A stretch of 64,000 nt of DNA, taken from Heloderma charlesbogerti. Lineage: Eukaryota; Chordata; Lepidosauria; Squamata; Helodermatidae. Shown one piece after another: positions 1 to 11,959 of the stretch. Below the pieces are notes generated by a model, which did no database searches, was not told the DNA's origin, and saw only the letters and a program-made list of their open reading frames with translations. The translations under genes were made by a program, and so were the position numbers. The stretch is taken from positions 118,119 through 182,118 of the forward strand of contig JANEZZ010001668.1 in the NCBI GenBank assembly GCA_026122225.1, in the 5' to 3' direction. The number at the start of each line of letters is the position of its first letter. Position 1 is the first letter of the stretch.

Positions 1-201
1 CGCAGTCCGAAAGTGCAAGCGTCACATAGAGGTGGCCGTCGCAGGGGCGGGGGGGGGGGCTTGCTTCCCTTTGCCTCTTTCCGCGGGAGTCGCCGGAGGA
101 GGCTTGCCAGCCCGCAATTGCCCCGGGACACCCCTCGCCCCTGCCCAGCCGCCCCCTGCCCGTGCCCCACAGCTTTTCTGTGCCACTCTCCACCTCTGCA
201 G

Positions 202-442
202 GCCCCGAAGAAGGAGCTCCAGAATGGGGCAATCCGTGGCTACCAAATTGGCTATCGGGAGAACAGCCCTGGGAGCAATGGGCAGTACAGCATCGTTGAG
301 ATGAAGGCCACGGGAGAGGGAGAGGTCTACACCCTCGACCACCTGAAGAAGTTTGCCCAGTATGGGGTGGTAGTGCAGGCCTTCAATCGGGCCGGCACTG
401 GCCCCTCTTCCAGCGAGATCAACGCCACCACGCTGGAGGACG
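202..442 (+). CDS. DSCAML1: DSCAML1 exon: FN2, C-terminal part
   Basis: Acceptor ctctgcag|gcc and donor gacg|gtgagt bound 241 nt read in phase 0. The product contains [13 protein letters not shown] and later [20 protein letters not shown], the C-D-E and F-G strands of the second fibronectin III repeat of the DSCAM family. The exon leaves one nucleotide, which completes Val at the FN2/FN3 border. The preceding 201 bases are intron. Confidence 0.95.
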
Positions 443-2309
443 GTGAGTGCAGAACGGTCCCTGGGCTAAGCAGCGGCTCTCTTGCTGCTGTGCTGGGGCT
501 TCCGAACGTGGGTCGGGCCAGAATTCGGGCTGGGCGTCGTGGTCTTCTTCCCAGCTGTGCCAGAGGCTGCCGCCTCCCCGGAGTTTTCACTCTTGGCGGT
601 GCAGTCTCTTGCCCGGCCTTATCCAACCTGGGGCGCCGTCGGCGCATCTGCCAGAAGCCTGTTTTCCACCGTGGCATCGGTCCAGGGCCCTTTGTCTCCC
701 CCAAATGTTGGCCGGTGTCTTGCCCAGCTTTGCTCTCCCACCCCCAAGAAAGGCAAGGCTTCTCTTTGTCCCTGTATTAGGCACGGAGAATGCTGTATTT
801 ATTTCCTTTGCCTGTGGTCTCCTCAGGCTTCCCGGAACTGGGGGCTTTTATATGGCCGGCTGTGGGTGTTTTCCATCCCTACACCTGGGTGACCCGCCCT
901 GCTGCTGTGGCCATTCTGCTGCTGCATGAAGCATCAGGGGGCTGGCCCCACCGCATGGTTGGTGGCGCACCGGCGTTTGCTGTGCTTGCATTACTCTGGC
1001 TCCATGGGCGGTCAGCTGGCCGGGGGAGAGGCCCTCCTGAACTTGGCCACATTGTAGAGCCCTCCTGCCCTTGCCCCCTGAGGGGGATCTGTGCAGATTC
1101 CATGGGGGGCATGGCATGGCCAGGCACGGGGGGGTTCCAACACGATTGCCCCCGGTTGCTGTGGCAACCTGGGGGGGCCCTGCAGGCAGGCAGGCAGCTT
1201 GGCTGGTGGTGCCTCATGTCTGGTTAGCGTCCTGGGGGCTGGGCCTCCTGTGCCCCGGAGCCCCTCTTCCTCAGACCTGCAGCAGCCTCAGCGGCACCTG
1301 CCGCTGTGGCTCCGTGGATTCTGGCTGGCTGCCAGTGCGGGCCTGTGAGGGCTGAGCCCAGCGGCCTCCTGCGCAGCATGGGGGCTTTCCTGCTGTTGCG
1401 GGAGGGGAGCGAGACATCTGCTGCTGCCCCGCCCCACGCGCTCCTGCGCCCGACCCGGCCTGCTGCGGGAGGGCGGGGCGGGGCGGCGGGAGGGCAGGCC
1501 CCGTCGGGCACGCGGGGCAGTGGCTCCTCCACTGCCAGGCTGCTCCGCGCCGTGGGCCCTCCCCGGGCGCCGCCTCCCACCCCCAGAGGGACAGCCCCAG
1601 CCTCGGAGTCCTTATAAAGCAGAGCAGAGCTTCTCCCTCCATTTGCGCAGCAGTTTTTCATACTTAATTAAGGCCCTCGTTAGCCTGTCAGAGCACGATC
1701 ATTTTCTGGCTAGATTAGCACTCCTCCTGGGGTATTCAAGGGCCCCTGTTTTAGCAATAGTGTCTTTCCCATAATTATATTACCTTCATTTTGTTCAAAC
1801 GGACTCTCTATTCGTTTATCGCACCCGGCCCCTAATTACACAGTGCTTGCAGTTTTACACCTAAGTAATATGAAACAATAATCATTTTCAAAGCGGATCA
1901 TTAGGATGATATATCATCATTTAAATGCTCATAAAAATTAGAGTTCTCTCTTTGGGGGCAGAGGGATCTCATTACCCTCATCCCGCTTGTTGGCTCGTTC
2001 AGCCTTTCTTTCCTGTCAAGCCATTCTGCAGCCACAGGTTTCTCTTGAGACTGTGGGGCTGCAGGAAAGCACCTGTGGACGCACAGCGACATTGGCGCCG
2101 GCACCCTCGGGGCGGGGTGTGCGGGTGCTGAAGCTGCCAGTAAATCAGCAGCTCGGGAGGAGACAGGAGCAGTGATCCAGCCAGTCCATCTCGCTCTGGA
2201 ATTAGACAGCAAGGAGTCGCTGGGTGGGCTGGGGCAAGGGGAGGCAGGCTTGGCTGCCATGGTGGTTGTTAGGGCTGCCACCTCTCTCAACTCACCTTTC
2301 CCTTCTCAG
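443..2309 (+). other. DSCAML1 intron, GC-rich with an AT-rich island
   Basis: No coding segment is seen. Bases 443 to about 1630 are GC-rich and feature-poor; the open frames there are chance. About 1640-2000 is abruptly AT-rich with several TAATTA-like cores and the palindrome ATGATATATCAT, which makes it a candidate regulatory element. Confidence 0.6.
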
Positions 2310-2456
2310 TGCCCAGCCAACCCCCGGAAAACGTGAGGGCCTTGTCTATCACCTCAGACGTGGCCGTGATCTCTTGGTCGGAGCCCCCACGAAGCACCCT
2401 CAACGGAGTCCTGAAGGGCTACCGGGTCATCTTCTGGTCTCTCTACATGGACGGAG
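2310..2456 (+). CDS. DSCAML1: DSCAML1 exon: FN3, first half, with GC donor
   Basis: The acceptor is cttctcag|tgccc. The 147 nt encode VPSQPPENVRALSITSDVAV and on to YRVIFWSLYMDG, the A to C' strands of FN3. The reading frame requires the exon to end at GGAG, so the intron begins GCGAGT, a GC-AG intron. Using the GT four bases further on would shift the frame of the next exon. The next exon restores DGEWGEMQN. Confidence 0.94.
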
Positions 2457-3767
2457 GCGAGTGTGGCGCTTTTGGAGCTTAGCCAGATGGCCAGTCTGCA
2501 GCGTGGTGTAGTCATAGGTGGCTTCTCACGTTCTGCAGGGAGGTCTGTCCTCCACGGAGGACCTTTTCTCCAGCGCTCAGACTGGCCCTTTGTTGCAAGA
2601 ACAGTGCCCCCCGCCCCCCCGTGCACTGGAGCCGGAGCCACCGTCATGCCTCTCTTGGCTTGTGCCGGTGACGTCACTACGTGACACTGGCAGTCCAATC
2701 CCCACTCCCATTTTGTGGACTTCTTAAATTGTGTTCGCTTATTTTATATGTTGCATTTAGTTCTTGAGAGCGGAATACCACTCCAGTTAGGGAATGTCAG
2801 TGTAGCAGGCACGTGCATGGCGACCTTGTTTCCTTGCAGGACTGCCTTTGGCCATTTTGTGAACCGCCACTTCGCTCTCTCCCCTTCCCGTGGACGTGCA
2901 CATTTTTCCAGTTGACAGAAACGAGCACTTGAGCACTTAGAGGGGGAGCGGATGCCGCCCAGGGGCCCTGGAGCACGCAGTAAGGCGTCCGCCGCTGGAG
3001 TCGCCCTGCTGGCGTTGGATCAGGGCTCACAAGCCTAGAGCACCAGAGGGAACTTTCCATACACCCATCAAGCCCTCTGAGTCTGCGGTCTGTGTGCCAC
3101 CGGGACTGGCCACACCGAGACAGAGGAAGGGGCACACCTGTTCTCTGTGCCCCCAGTGCCTGACACTTTTCTTGATGCATGAGCCAGGCGTGGCAGGAGG
3201 GTGTGTCTCTCTGTAGGCAAGGCGGAGGGGCTGGGGCTGAGCACCGGCTCTGTCCGAGCTGGATGATGTGGGCCATTTAAGTCGGCCACATCACATGAGC
3301 GCATGTGTGCCTGCCCACACATCCTGCCTGAGAATGCCCCAGGAGAGCTCCCAGCAGTGTTCTCTGTGCAAGGGTGCCTGGCTGCTCCAGCGCCTTCTGC
3401 CTTGAAATCCTTCTGTACGTCTATGACCTGTGTGGAGGAGGGTGGGGGGGAGAACAAGATCAAGATTGCAAAAGAGCCGTCCAACGAGACCTCCGAGACC
3501 CAGCGGGAAGGTGTGCTGTGGCTGCCTCCCAGCTGTGCCCTGTGTGCAGGACAGGAAGGGGCCAAGGCCGCCCTGGCTGCAGTTCCCAGCCTGCTCTGCT
3601 GTGTTCAGCGGGCAGCCAGGCACTTCTGGGGCTCCCTGCCCTCCCCCCCGGACAGGCTCTGCAGGGAGCGTCTGTGCTGTGAATGGGGAGCCTGGCCAGG
3701 AGGCGGCGTTCCAAGGGCGGCGGGGGGCTGCCTTGCTCCGGGCTTGACTGTTTTGCTTTCCCCGCAG
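2457..3767 (+). other. DSCAML1 intron (GC-AG type)
   Basis: Starts GCGAGT and ends CCCCGCAG. No coding segment or clear repeat was recognised inside its 1311 bases. Confidence 0.7.
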
Positions 3768-3923
3768 AGTGGGGGGAGATGCAGAACGTCACCACCACCC
3801 GGGAGCGGGCGGAGCTGCGAGGCATGGAGAAGTTCACCAACTACAGCGTGCAGGTGCTGGCCTACACCCAGGCTGGGGATGGCGTCCGCAGCACCGTGCT
3901 CCACATCCAGACCAAGGAAGACC
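3768..3923 (+). CDS. DSCAML1: DSCAML1 exon: FN3, second half
   Basis: Acceptor ccccgcag|agtgg and donor gacc|gtgagt bound 156 nt. The product includes [20 protein letters not shown], the E-F-G strands of FN3, and ends in KED. The last base is C, so the border codon becomes CTT (Leu) where other DSCAM-family proteins have Val before PGPPAG. This is a conservative change. Confidence 0.95.
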
Positions 3924-6900
3924 GTGAGTGCAGGAGGCCGGGCGGCGGGGCGCGTGCCTGCCCACTGGCCCGCCTGGAGTCCGTGGGCCGCCGCGGCCTC
4001 GTGCGGTGCTGCAGCCTCACGCGGCTGCCTGCCTGTCCGCTCGCGCCATGATGTGGGGCCCGTGCTGGGATCCTGCCCCGCGGTTGGGGCAGCCCTGTAT
4101 CAGTGGCCTCTCTCCTGCCCCTTTCCTGTTCTCCTCGCAGCGGAGCATTCTTCCCTTCCTACACAAGGTGGACTCCCCGCCCCCCGCCCCCCGCCCCCCA
4201 GTGACATTACGCTGGTGGTGTGCGTTAATAAGAGCAAGGCGATGCAACCCGGAGCGTGAATGGAAGTGGCAGTGCCAGAGGCAAGCTGAACCCCGTGCGG
4301 GGCGGGGGATTTGGCCCCTCCCTTGCCCTGGGGGGTTCTGAGATGGCTGTCGGGTGGGCATGGAGCGCTGACCTCCTGGCCGTGCATCGCCGCTGCTGGT
4401 TTCAGGGGAAGAGGGCGAGCACTCCATGGCTTGCTTTTAGTGGCCCACGAGGCGTGGGCGCTATAGCTGTGGTAGCCCCAAGCGGTCAGATGGGGGGTGG
4501 CAGTCAGCCACAGTAGCCACACACAGGTCAGGCAGGCGCCATTTCGAATTTGGCCAGACCAGCTGGACCTGGGGAGGACCACGCAGCATCTGGTGTCACC
4601 CAGGCACTGCCCTCCCTGGTGGATGACCCAAGTGACTTGCCCTGGCAAGTGGGCACTGCTGCCCTGGGCACCAGCTGTCCAGGGGCTGGGCAGGGCTGAT
4701 GGGTGGGAGAGAGGCTCTGGTGCCCTCCAGCTGTGTGGGACTGCATTCCAAGCCAGCACGGGGGTTGTCGTGCAATCCCTCCGGAGGGAAGGCTTCTCCT
4801 GGAAGGAGCTGGGGCATGTGCAGAGCCCCCCTCTCAGCCCGTGCCCAGGCCCTCAGGCAGGCCAAGTGGAGCGCGCACTCCGGCGCTCTTCTTCTGTCCT
4901 GGCTGGACCAGCTGGCCTGTTGGCCCCACGTCAGCAGCCCTGCCCTGCCCTGCCGCGAAGCCCTGGGCTACTTCTGCTGCTCTCTGCCGCCCAGATGGCT
5001 CCACCCACAGGGCCAGCTGGGCTTCCAGCTCTGGCCTTGGCCACCCTCTAGTCTTCTGCACTCTCCCAGCCCCATGGAGCAGTGGCCTGGCTTCAGAGCC
5101 ACTGCGTCCTCCCCAGCCAGCCCGGTCTCCGTGCCCCGTTTAACGTTGGTGCCAGTCTCCGGCAGCCATTGCCGTGAGACGGCAGCGCCTGCTTCTGCCA
5201 GAAGCGGTTGTGTCACGCTTCCCTCGCTGCCCGCGCTCTCTGCCCAGCCCTCCGAGGCCTTGTGGGCCTGCCGCTTTGCCCAGCTTCTGCTCAGCCACAG
5301 CAGCTGCAAGGAGCGGCAGAGTTTGCCCCATTTGGAAACTGGGTCTTCAAGAGGGTCTGTGGGGAGGAAATGGGGGGAGCAGTTTGGGGCAGGGGAGGCA
5401 TGATGGTGCAGCTGCCTTGTCCCACTCGGCGGATGGGATGGGCAGCCGTGTTGCCCTCCGTGGGACTTGGGGTGACACAGCTGCTTGCTCTGTGCAAGTC
5501 TGGCTCTCCCTGAGCCAGGCCTGTCTTCGTCACGGAGGAAGAGGGAAAGGCGCGCGTGTGCAGTGGGGCATGGCCGACGCCATCCTGACACGTCACAGAG
5601 ATCAGCACCGGCATCCGCAGCACGCCGGCGTGCTCCTCCATCACCTGTGAAGCAGCCGTGAGGAGGCCTTCAGCCAGAGTTTGGGGCAGAAGTTTTCTTC
5701 CCCTGCTCTTCTCTTGGGGGACCCTTCGGTTGAGCCTCTGCGGAGCTGCCCAGGCTGCCCCACTCCCACCTCCCCTGTGCAGCCTCTCTAAGGACCAGTG
5801 AGAACAGCAGAAAGAGTTGGCCGGGGGGTGTCAGGATGGCATCAGGGCCGAGGGACGCTGGCGTCCCGGCTCTAGCTGAGGCAAGCTCTGGGGAGGAGCT
5901 CTGGGCCCGCCCCCCTGGGCAGGAAGGCCACAGGGGGCTGATGCTGGGACCAGGGCCAAATTCCAGGAAGCTGCAGGCCTCACAGGCTGGGGCTGCTGCA
6001 CCAGAGGCTGGACCTGCGGGATGGGATGGAGCGAGAGGCCGGCTGAAGCGCCTGCGTGTCCCTGGGGAGCCGTGCCGCCTTGGGCCTTGCTGTGCACTGG
6101 CAGGGTGCTTCCCTGCTGGCGACATGGCGCACCCCTCGGGGGGCTTCTGGTGGCAGAGCAGCCCGCAAGTGGACGAGAGCTGCCGCGCCACTGTAGAGGG
6201 CCCAGTGGGTGCCAGGGCAGAGTTCAGCCCTCTGTGGCCTCAGCCGGAGCGGCCACGCCTGCCCTCTGGCTGGGCCTGGGGCAAAGACTGTTTGGCCGTG
6301 CCGTTGCCCACAGAGGGGGCTGCTCCTGGCAGCCCTGTGGGCGACATTTGGGGCGGGGGTGGCTGGAAGCAGGAAGCGGGAGGCTCTTGGCGTCGTCGTG
6401 GGCCAGCCATCAGCGCTTGTGTGGGCAATCGATTGTGCTGCTCTGCACATCCGTGGCTGCTTGTGGGGGGAGCGGGGGGGTTGATGCAGGATTTCGGCAT
6501 CCTGGGCCTCGTGGAATGTCCTGAGCGGTGCCCTGCTGAAAACCACTTCTGTGGGACGGTGTCCGACTTGTGTGCTGATCCTGTACACTGCGGGGGCCAC
6601 CCATGTGAAGTGCTGCCATGCAGCTGCCACAGCCACGTGTGAAGTGCTGCCATGCAGCTGCCACAGCCACGTCCCGTGGGGTGTGGGGGAACAGTGGAAC
6701 CCTCCCTCAGCTGGCAGGGCGGTGGCGAGTGTGGCAAGCGTCTTTGGCCCCGCTGCAGGTAGGGCCGGCCACTCACCAAGCCAACGTGAGCGGCCTCTGG
6801 GTGCCTGGGATGGAATTCAAATTGGGCTCTGCTCAGGCCTCCCTCCCGTGGACAGCCACAGCAGCCCCCCGCCCCCCCGAAGCAGCCCTTCCTCAGGGAC

Positions 6901-8036
6901 TGGGACACGCAGCAGTTGCGCTCGGGGCTGCGTCTGCGCTGGCCTGAACATGCAGGCTGCACATCGCCTTAGGCCAGCCCTTGCAGGCAGCTCCTGAGGC
7001 TGGGTTCCAGCAACCCTAGCCACAGCGAGACCCTTCCCAGGGGCGTGCCCTGCCTGTGGGGCGCTCCCAGTGGAGGAAGGCTCCTTTGCCCGGGCAAGCA
7101 TGGGGAGGAGAGGCCCTGCACCCCCAGGGCCCACCTCAGGCGCCCCATGGCTGGTCCTGGAAGCTCCGCTTCTGTGCTGGGGCACCAGCGCCACGCCCCA
7201 GCCCCACAAGCAGCAGGATGGAAGCAGCCCCAGGACGGGGGTTGCAGGGGGAATGGCCGCGCCCTTGGCACCTGTCCAGCCTTGGGGCACTTGACGGTTG
7301 CATTCCAGGTTTGAGTTCTGGAGTTTGCTGCATGGACCCATCAGGCGTGGGCTGGGGAAGTGCTCAGCACGCGCAGCCCACCTGTCGGTGCCACCAGCTG
7401 TTCCTCTGCTCTGGGAAGGGGCTCCGTCCCGTGGGCTGGGGGGCTTCTGCTGCATCCCCCGCTGTCATCAGGCAGCTCAAGAAGCCCTTTCTGGAGCCCC
7501 CCCCCCAGCTGAAATATTTGCACTGCCTTCAACGCTGGCCTAGTTTGGAGCCCGTTAAGCTGCCGCTGCCGCCCATGGGCGCATGTCTCCAGGCCTGCCT
7601 TTTCGTGTGGTGGGGAGCGTGGCAGGCAGTGGCTCTTGGGACCCTACACTGCCAGCCTCAGGGAGGCACCAGTTGCCAGCAAAACCCAGCAGGGGTGGCG
7701 GGGGAGACTCAAGGCACAGGCATTGCATGCCCACCATGGGGCAAGGGCTGACCCTCTGGCCTCCAGGGTTCCCACAGGTTTGCCTATGCAGCCTTGGAAA
7801 ATCCAAAGAGGTGCTCCTCCAAGAGGAGCCCAAAATCCCCCATTCCCCAGCTGAGCCAGTTGGGCTTCCTCCAGAGCAGCCCCTTGAAGGCTTTTGCAGA
7901 AGACAAAGGCTTCTTGGGAGGGACCCTTCAGCCTGCTCCTTGTCCCCAGGCTGGCCCCTGTGGGAAGCCCACTGTGCCCCAGTGCCCTGGTCCTCTCTTC
8001 CCGGGAGTCATGCCCCCGCCTCTCTCTCTCAACCAG
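3924..8036 (+). other. DSCAML1 intron, 4.1 kb, GC-rich
   Basis: Very GC-rich, with many open frames on both strands that show no family resemblance and no splice logic. It contains C-rich runs near 4178-4200 and a perfect 34-bp tandem duplication at 6605-6672. No retroelement was recognised. Confidence 0.6.
6605..6672 (+). repeat. 34-bp unit repeated twice in tandem
   Basis: The unit beginning GTGAAGTGCTGCCATGCAGC occurs at 6605-6638 and again, as far as I can see identically, at 6639-6672. Identity suggests a recent duplication. It lies inside a DSCAML1 intron. Confidence 0.85.
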
Positions 8037-8176
8037 TTCCTGGTCCTCCGGCTGGGATCAAGGCTGTCCCTTCCTCTGCCAGTAGTGTGGTGGTGTCTTG
8101 GCTTCCGCCCACCAAACCCAACGGGATCATCCGGAAATACACCATCTTCTGCTCCAGCCCAGGCTCTGGGCAGCCG
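8037..8176 (+). CDS. DSCAML1: DSCAML1 exon: FN4, first half
   Basis: The acceptor follows a CT-rich tract (ctctctctcaaccag|ttcct) and the donor is cagccg|gtgagt. The 140 nt encode [20 protein letters not shown] and [20 protein letters not shown], the A to C' strands of the fourth fibronectin III repeat. The exon ends in phase 0. Confidence 0.95.
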
Positions 8177-9489
8177 GTGAGTCAGTCGCAGCGCAGCGTG
8201 TGGGGAGGTGTGTGTGCAGCTCCTAGGTGGCCCCTCGCTGTGGGTCAGAATGTGTCGGCAGCGGAATTGAACGGTTCTGAACTTCCCGCGAAAACAGCAG
8301 CCTTCTGGTGTCCCACCTGAGGTGAGGCAGGCCTGGCCTGGCCACAGACGTGCCCAATTAGGAGGCCCCGGGCTCCAGTGGCTGTGGCCAGGCCCCAAGG
8401 GGACACCGTGGCGCCCCTTGGCATGCTCACCCGAGGCCCGGCCCCCGCAGGGAGGGAGCGCACGCTTGTGCCGGAGGGTGTCCTGCACCAGTCCTGGGAG
8501 TTGTGTGGACAGAGGGGAGGCTGCGTGTGGCGGGCATCTCGTCATCTTGGCCAGGGGTCCCCGACTTCTTTGAGATGGTGGGTATATTTGGAAACTAGAG
8601 GGGTGTTGTGGGCATTCTCTCAAAACGGCTGCCATTGGGGGGCTTGACCATTCACAAAACGGCTGCCATGGTGGGGGGGGGGGTGGCCAGTCGCAAAACA
8701 GCCATTTCCCAGCAGGCTGGTGAGACTAAAAGAAAATGTAACTCGCCCCAGAACCGAAGTACAAAGCGGGGGGGGGGGTCTGAGTTCCAAGGGACAAGGC
8801 TGCTCTTTTGAACCACAGTTCTCTGCTCCAACACCCATTTCACAGAAGGCAAATGGATGCGGCTCAGAGGCAAGAACTTGACCGAGAACTGAATATAAGG
8901 CAGAGGTGGAACCTGTGCCTCAAATGCCAAGTCACGTTGCCCCTGACACAGCACAACAAAATACCCATTTCACAGAAGGGAACTGGTGATGCTCAGAGAA
9001 AAACCGACACCCCCCCCGGGCCAGGCAAAACGCACACACACCCAGGCCAGGCAAAATAGCCCCCCCGACCAGCCCCTCCCTGGCCCCCAGACAGTCCTTG
9101 CCAGCCTCGCCACTGGCCCCGCTCTTCTTTCTGGTGGCTGAGCATTGGCAGCACTTTCAAGGGAGCCCTGGGCCGTGGTCCCTTGCCGGTAGTCTTCTAG
9201 GCTTGCCTGTGGGGCCCAGCATCTTCTCAGAAACACAGATGAGGTTGCTTCATTGGCAGCCCACCAGCCTCCCTGTTAAAATATTGCCTGATTCTTAAAC
9301 ACCTAGCACATCTTTCAAAAACCAGAAGGCGCCAAGAGAGGCATCTGCGAGGCTCGGCTTCTCCCTCTCTCTAGCTGCGTCCCAACTGAAAGGCTAACAA
9401 GCTGTTGTCCGTCTTAGGAAGGAGAGAGAGCCTCATAATTAAATCATAAAGGCAAATCAGTTAAAAACACGTCAATAATGTTAAGAAAT

Positions 9490-9835
9490 TAACAGCACCC
9501 ACAGTTAAAACCTACTGCAGCAAGCGAGGCAGCTCAAAAGCCAAATGCCTCTCTGAATAAACACATCTTTGCCTGCCAGCAAAGGAAATCAAAGATGGCG
9601 CTTGCCTGATCTCCCTTCGCAAGGAGTTCCAGAGCCATGGAGCAGCCACCAAGGAGGCCCTGTCTTGTGCTCCTGCCACATGTGCCTCTGACGGTGGCAG
9701 GACAGAGAAAAGGGCCTCTTGGTGCCCCATCTTGAACCCTTCTGGGTCCTTCTTGTGAGCAGGGGCAGCAAGATGTTGGGGCGAGGCAGGGATGTACCTC
9801 TGAACAAGACTTGAGTCCCATTTGCTCCCCGCCCC
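9490..9835 (-). mobile_element. L2-like LINE 3' fragment
   Basis: Read on the - strand, the frame contains the pattern AAPWLWNSLRREIR, resembling the conserved LWNSLP-type motif near the C terminus of L2-clade reverse transcriptase ORFs. It is followed by an A-rich 3' region on the side near 9490. The fragment is heavily decayed and I infer the family from this motif only. Confidence 0.45.
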
Positions 9836-11959
9836 TCCAGCCCATTGCACGGGTGGGTTCGGGAGCAAAGCAGGGCAGTGAGAGGCCCTTGGGTGGCCCC
9901 TTTGGATTTTTCCGGGGAAGAACAGTGGAAGCAGTGTTGGGATAGTGCAGGTGAGGTATATGTGCGCCTTCACAGTGCTTGGGCAGTGGGGAGGTGTTTT
10001 ACGCAGTGCCCCCGCTCTGTAGCCCGGGGGGAGAGCCTGCCTGGGGCTGCAGAGCCTGGAAGGTGGCACGCTGCTTGGCTGTGCGGTGCGGGCGGGGCTT
10101 CTCGTCTTCCACGCTGCCCCAGAGGGGCCCTTCCTGAACTGCGGCCTCGCCCTCCCCAGCCCTGACAGCAGCAGCCCCAGAGCCAGCACGCCGCCGTCTG
10201 GCGGAGCTGTGCCAGGAGCTGGGGCTGCCGGGCCTGACTGCCCCCGCTGCGGGCTGCTGGCTGTGGCTGTGCCTTGGCAGGAGTGCAAAGTGGCCCGGAA
10301 CCTCCAGGCCTTCCTGCTGCAGAGCCAGGCGCAGCCTGCTCGGGGCGCCTCGAGGTGACCGTCCCCAGCGCCCCAAGCGGATCTGCTCGAGGCGGCTCCC
10401 CCGCTGGGAAGGCAAGGCCTGCTCTCCTTGCGGCTCTGTGGAGTGTCCGGGACGCGCCCAGGCAGGCGCTCCACTGCCCTGGGGGCGGGGGGTGGCGGAG
10501 CACGGGAAGGGACCCTGCCTGCCTGTCAGGCCAGATGCGCTCCCCAGTTTGGCCTCTGGCTGCTGGGCTTGCATCCCCGCCGCAGCACGGGCTGGGCTGG
10601 GCTGGGCGCTGTGCTCGCCCCACAACCGCCTTCCCTGCCCCCACGCCAGACCAGCAGAAGCGCCGGGAGCAGTTGGAACCGCCGGAGCCAGGGGTTGTCC
10701 TCCAGAGGCCCCGGAGACAATGCCATGTCCCAGGGAGGCAGGCGGGGGGCAGAGGGGGCTTATCAACATCTCCCCCTCACGTTCAATATCTGAGCCGCTG
10801 GTTTCCAGGGCAACAGAATCTTTTCATCAAAGCAACTGGTAAAACCGCTGGGATCCGATATTGTTTCCTTGGCATCTTGTCAAGACTGTCATTTGGCTTA
10901 AAAATTATGTATGCAATGCAATATTTATGTTTGCATATTGAAGTCTTGGTTAGATTTAAATACTGTGTGTGCGCGTGCGTGCATCTCTGTTTGAATGGCA
11001 ACCTGCATGCACAACTCCATGCAGCGAGCACAAAGGCCAGTCTCTGGATGCGGGCACAAGCGAAATGCGTGCGTGCCAGGAGTGGTGCAGAGGTGCCTTT
11101 GTGTTTTGGGCCCAAACGTGAGCGGCAGCCAAGGCTGCTGCTGCTGCCCCTGCGGCATCAGTTGGAGGGCCAGGGAGGGCCATGTCCTCAGAGCCCATCT
11201 CTCCCCCTAGCATTCCCTGGCCCAGCAAGACCTTTCCCCCTCCCACATTTGGAGATGGAGGGTCCGCGCTGGCAGACGAACAGCTGCCCCCTTGCCAAGG
11301 TGGTGGGAGAGCCACTGCCACACCTGAAAACCCGACAGGTCTTGTGTGAGCCTCCTGGGGGTGGGAGAGGCCCATGGGTGGGGGGCAGCACTGGCATGGG
11401 AGGAGAGGGCTGTAGGTGGCGCTTGTCTGGACCAGCTGGAGTTGTGCCCTGGGAAGAGGAGGAGAGGCTCATCCGCGCCCTTGAGGCTGAGGCCCTGGGG
11501 AGGCGTGTGAGGCTCTGGCCGTCTCCCTTCCCGCCTGATCCAGCTGCCTAAGTGCAGACTGAGCTCACGCTCTGGGGGCTGCAAATGCAGATTCTTTCTC
11601 CAAAGTACTCCAGAGAATGTGTTAAGTAGGAATGGCGTTGCATTCATTTCAAAGGTTTTTTCCTCCAAACCTAGCTTCGCTCTCTTGAAACAACATCTAT
11701 TATGAGAAACAAGCCTGTAATAAAATGCTGGAAATCTCCAGTTTTATTCTATCAAAGGATGTGCCTTTGGACAGGAAATGCAAAACGGGAAAGTTCAGAC
11801 TTTCACACGTAAAAATGTGTTCATGCACAAACAGAAGTATCAGATGCATTTCCACATTATAACCCTGCTCCCCACTGCCCACACACCCATTCCCTGTGGC
11901 GAAGGCCCATGCGGGGGACTGGCTGGCTGGGTGCCCCCCAGTGAGCATTGGCTTCTGCT

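Noticed and set aside
3303..4259. A 318-codon open frame overlapping the FN3 exon
   Set aside because: It reads the DSCAML1 exon in a wrong frame; the exon with conserved FN3 sequence lies in another frame.
5836..6642. A 268-codon open frame and its - strand shadows
   Set aside because: Low-complexity, GC-driven composition without motif or splice context.
10274..11551. A 425-codon open frame on the + strand
   Set aside because: GC-rich intron sequence with few stops by composition; no family resemblance, crosses an AT-rich island, and lies between proven DSCAML1 exons.
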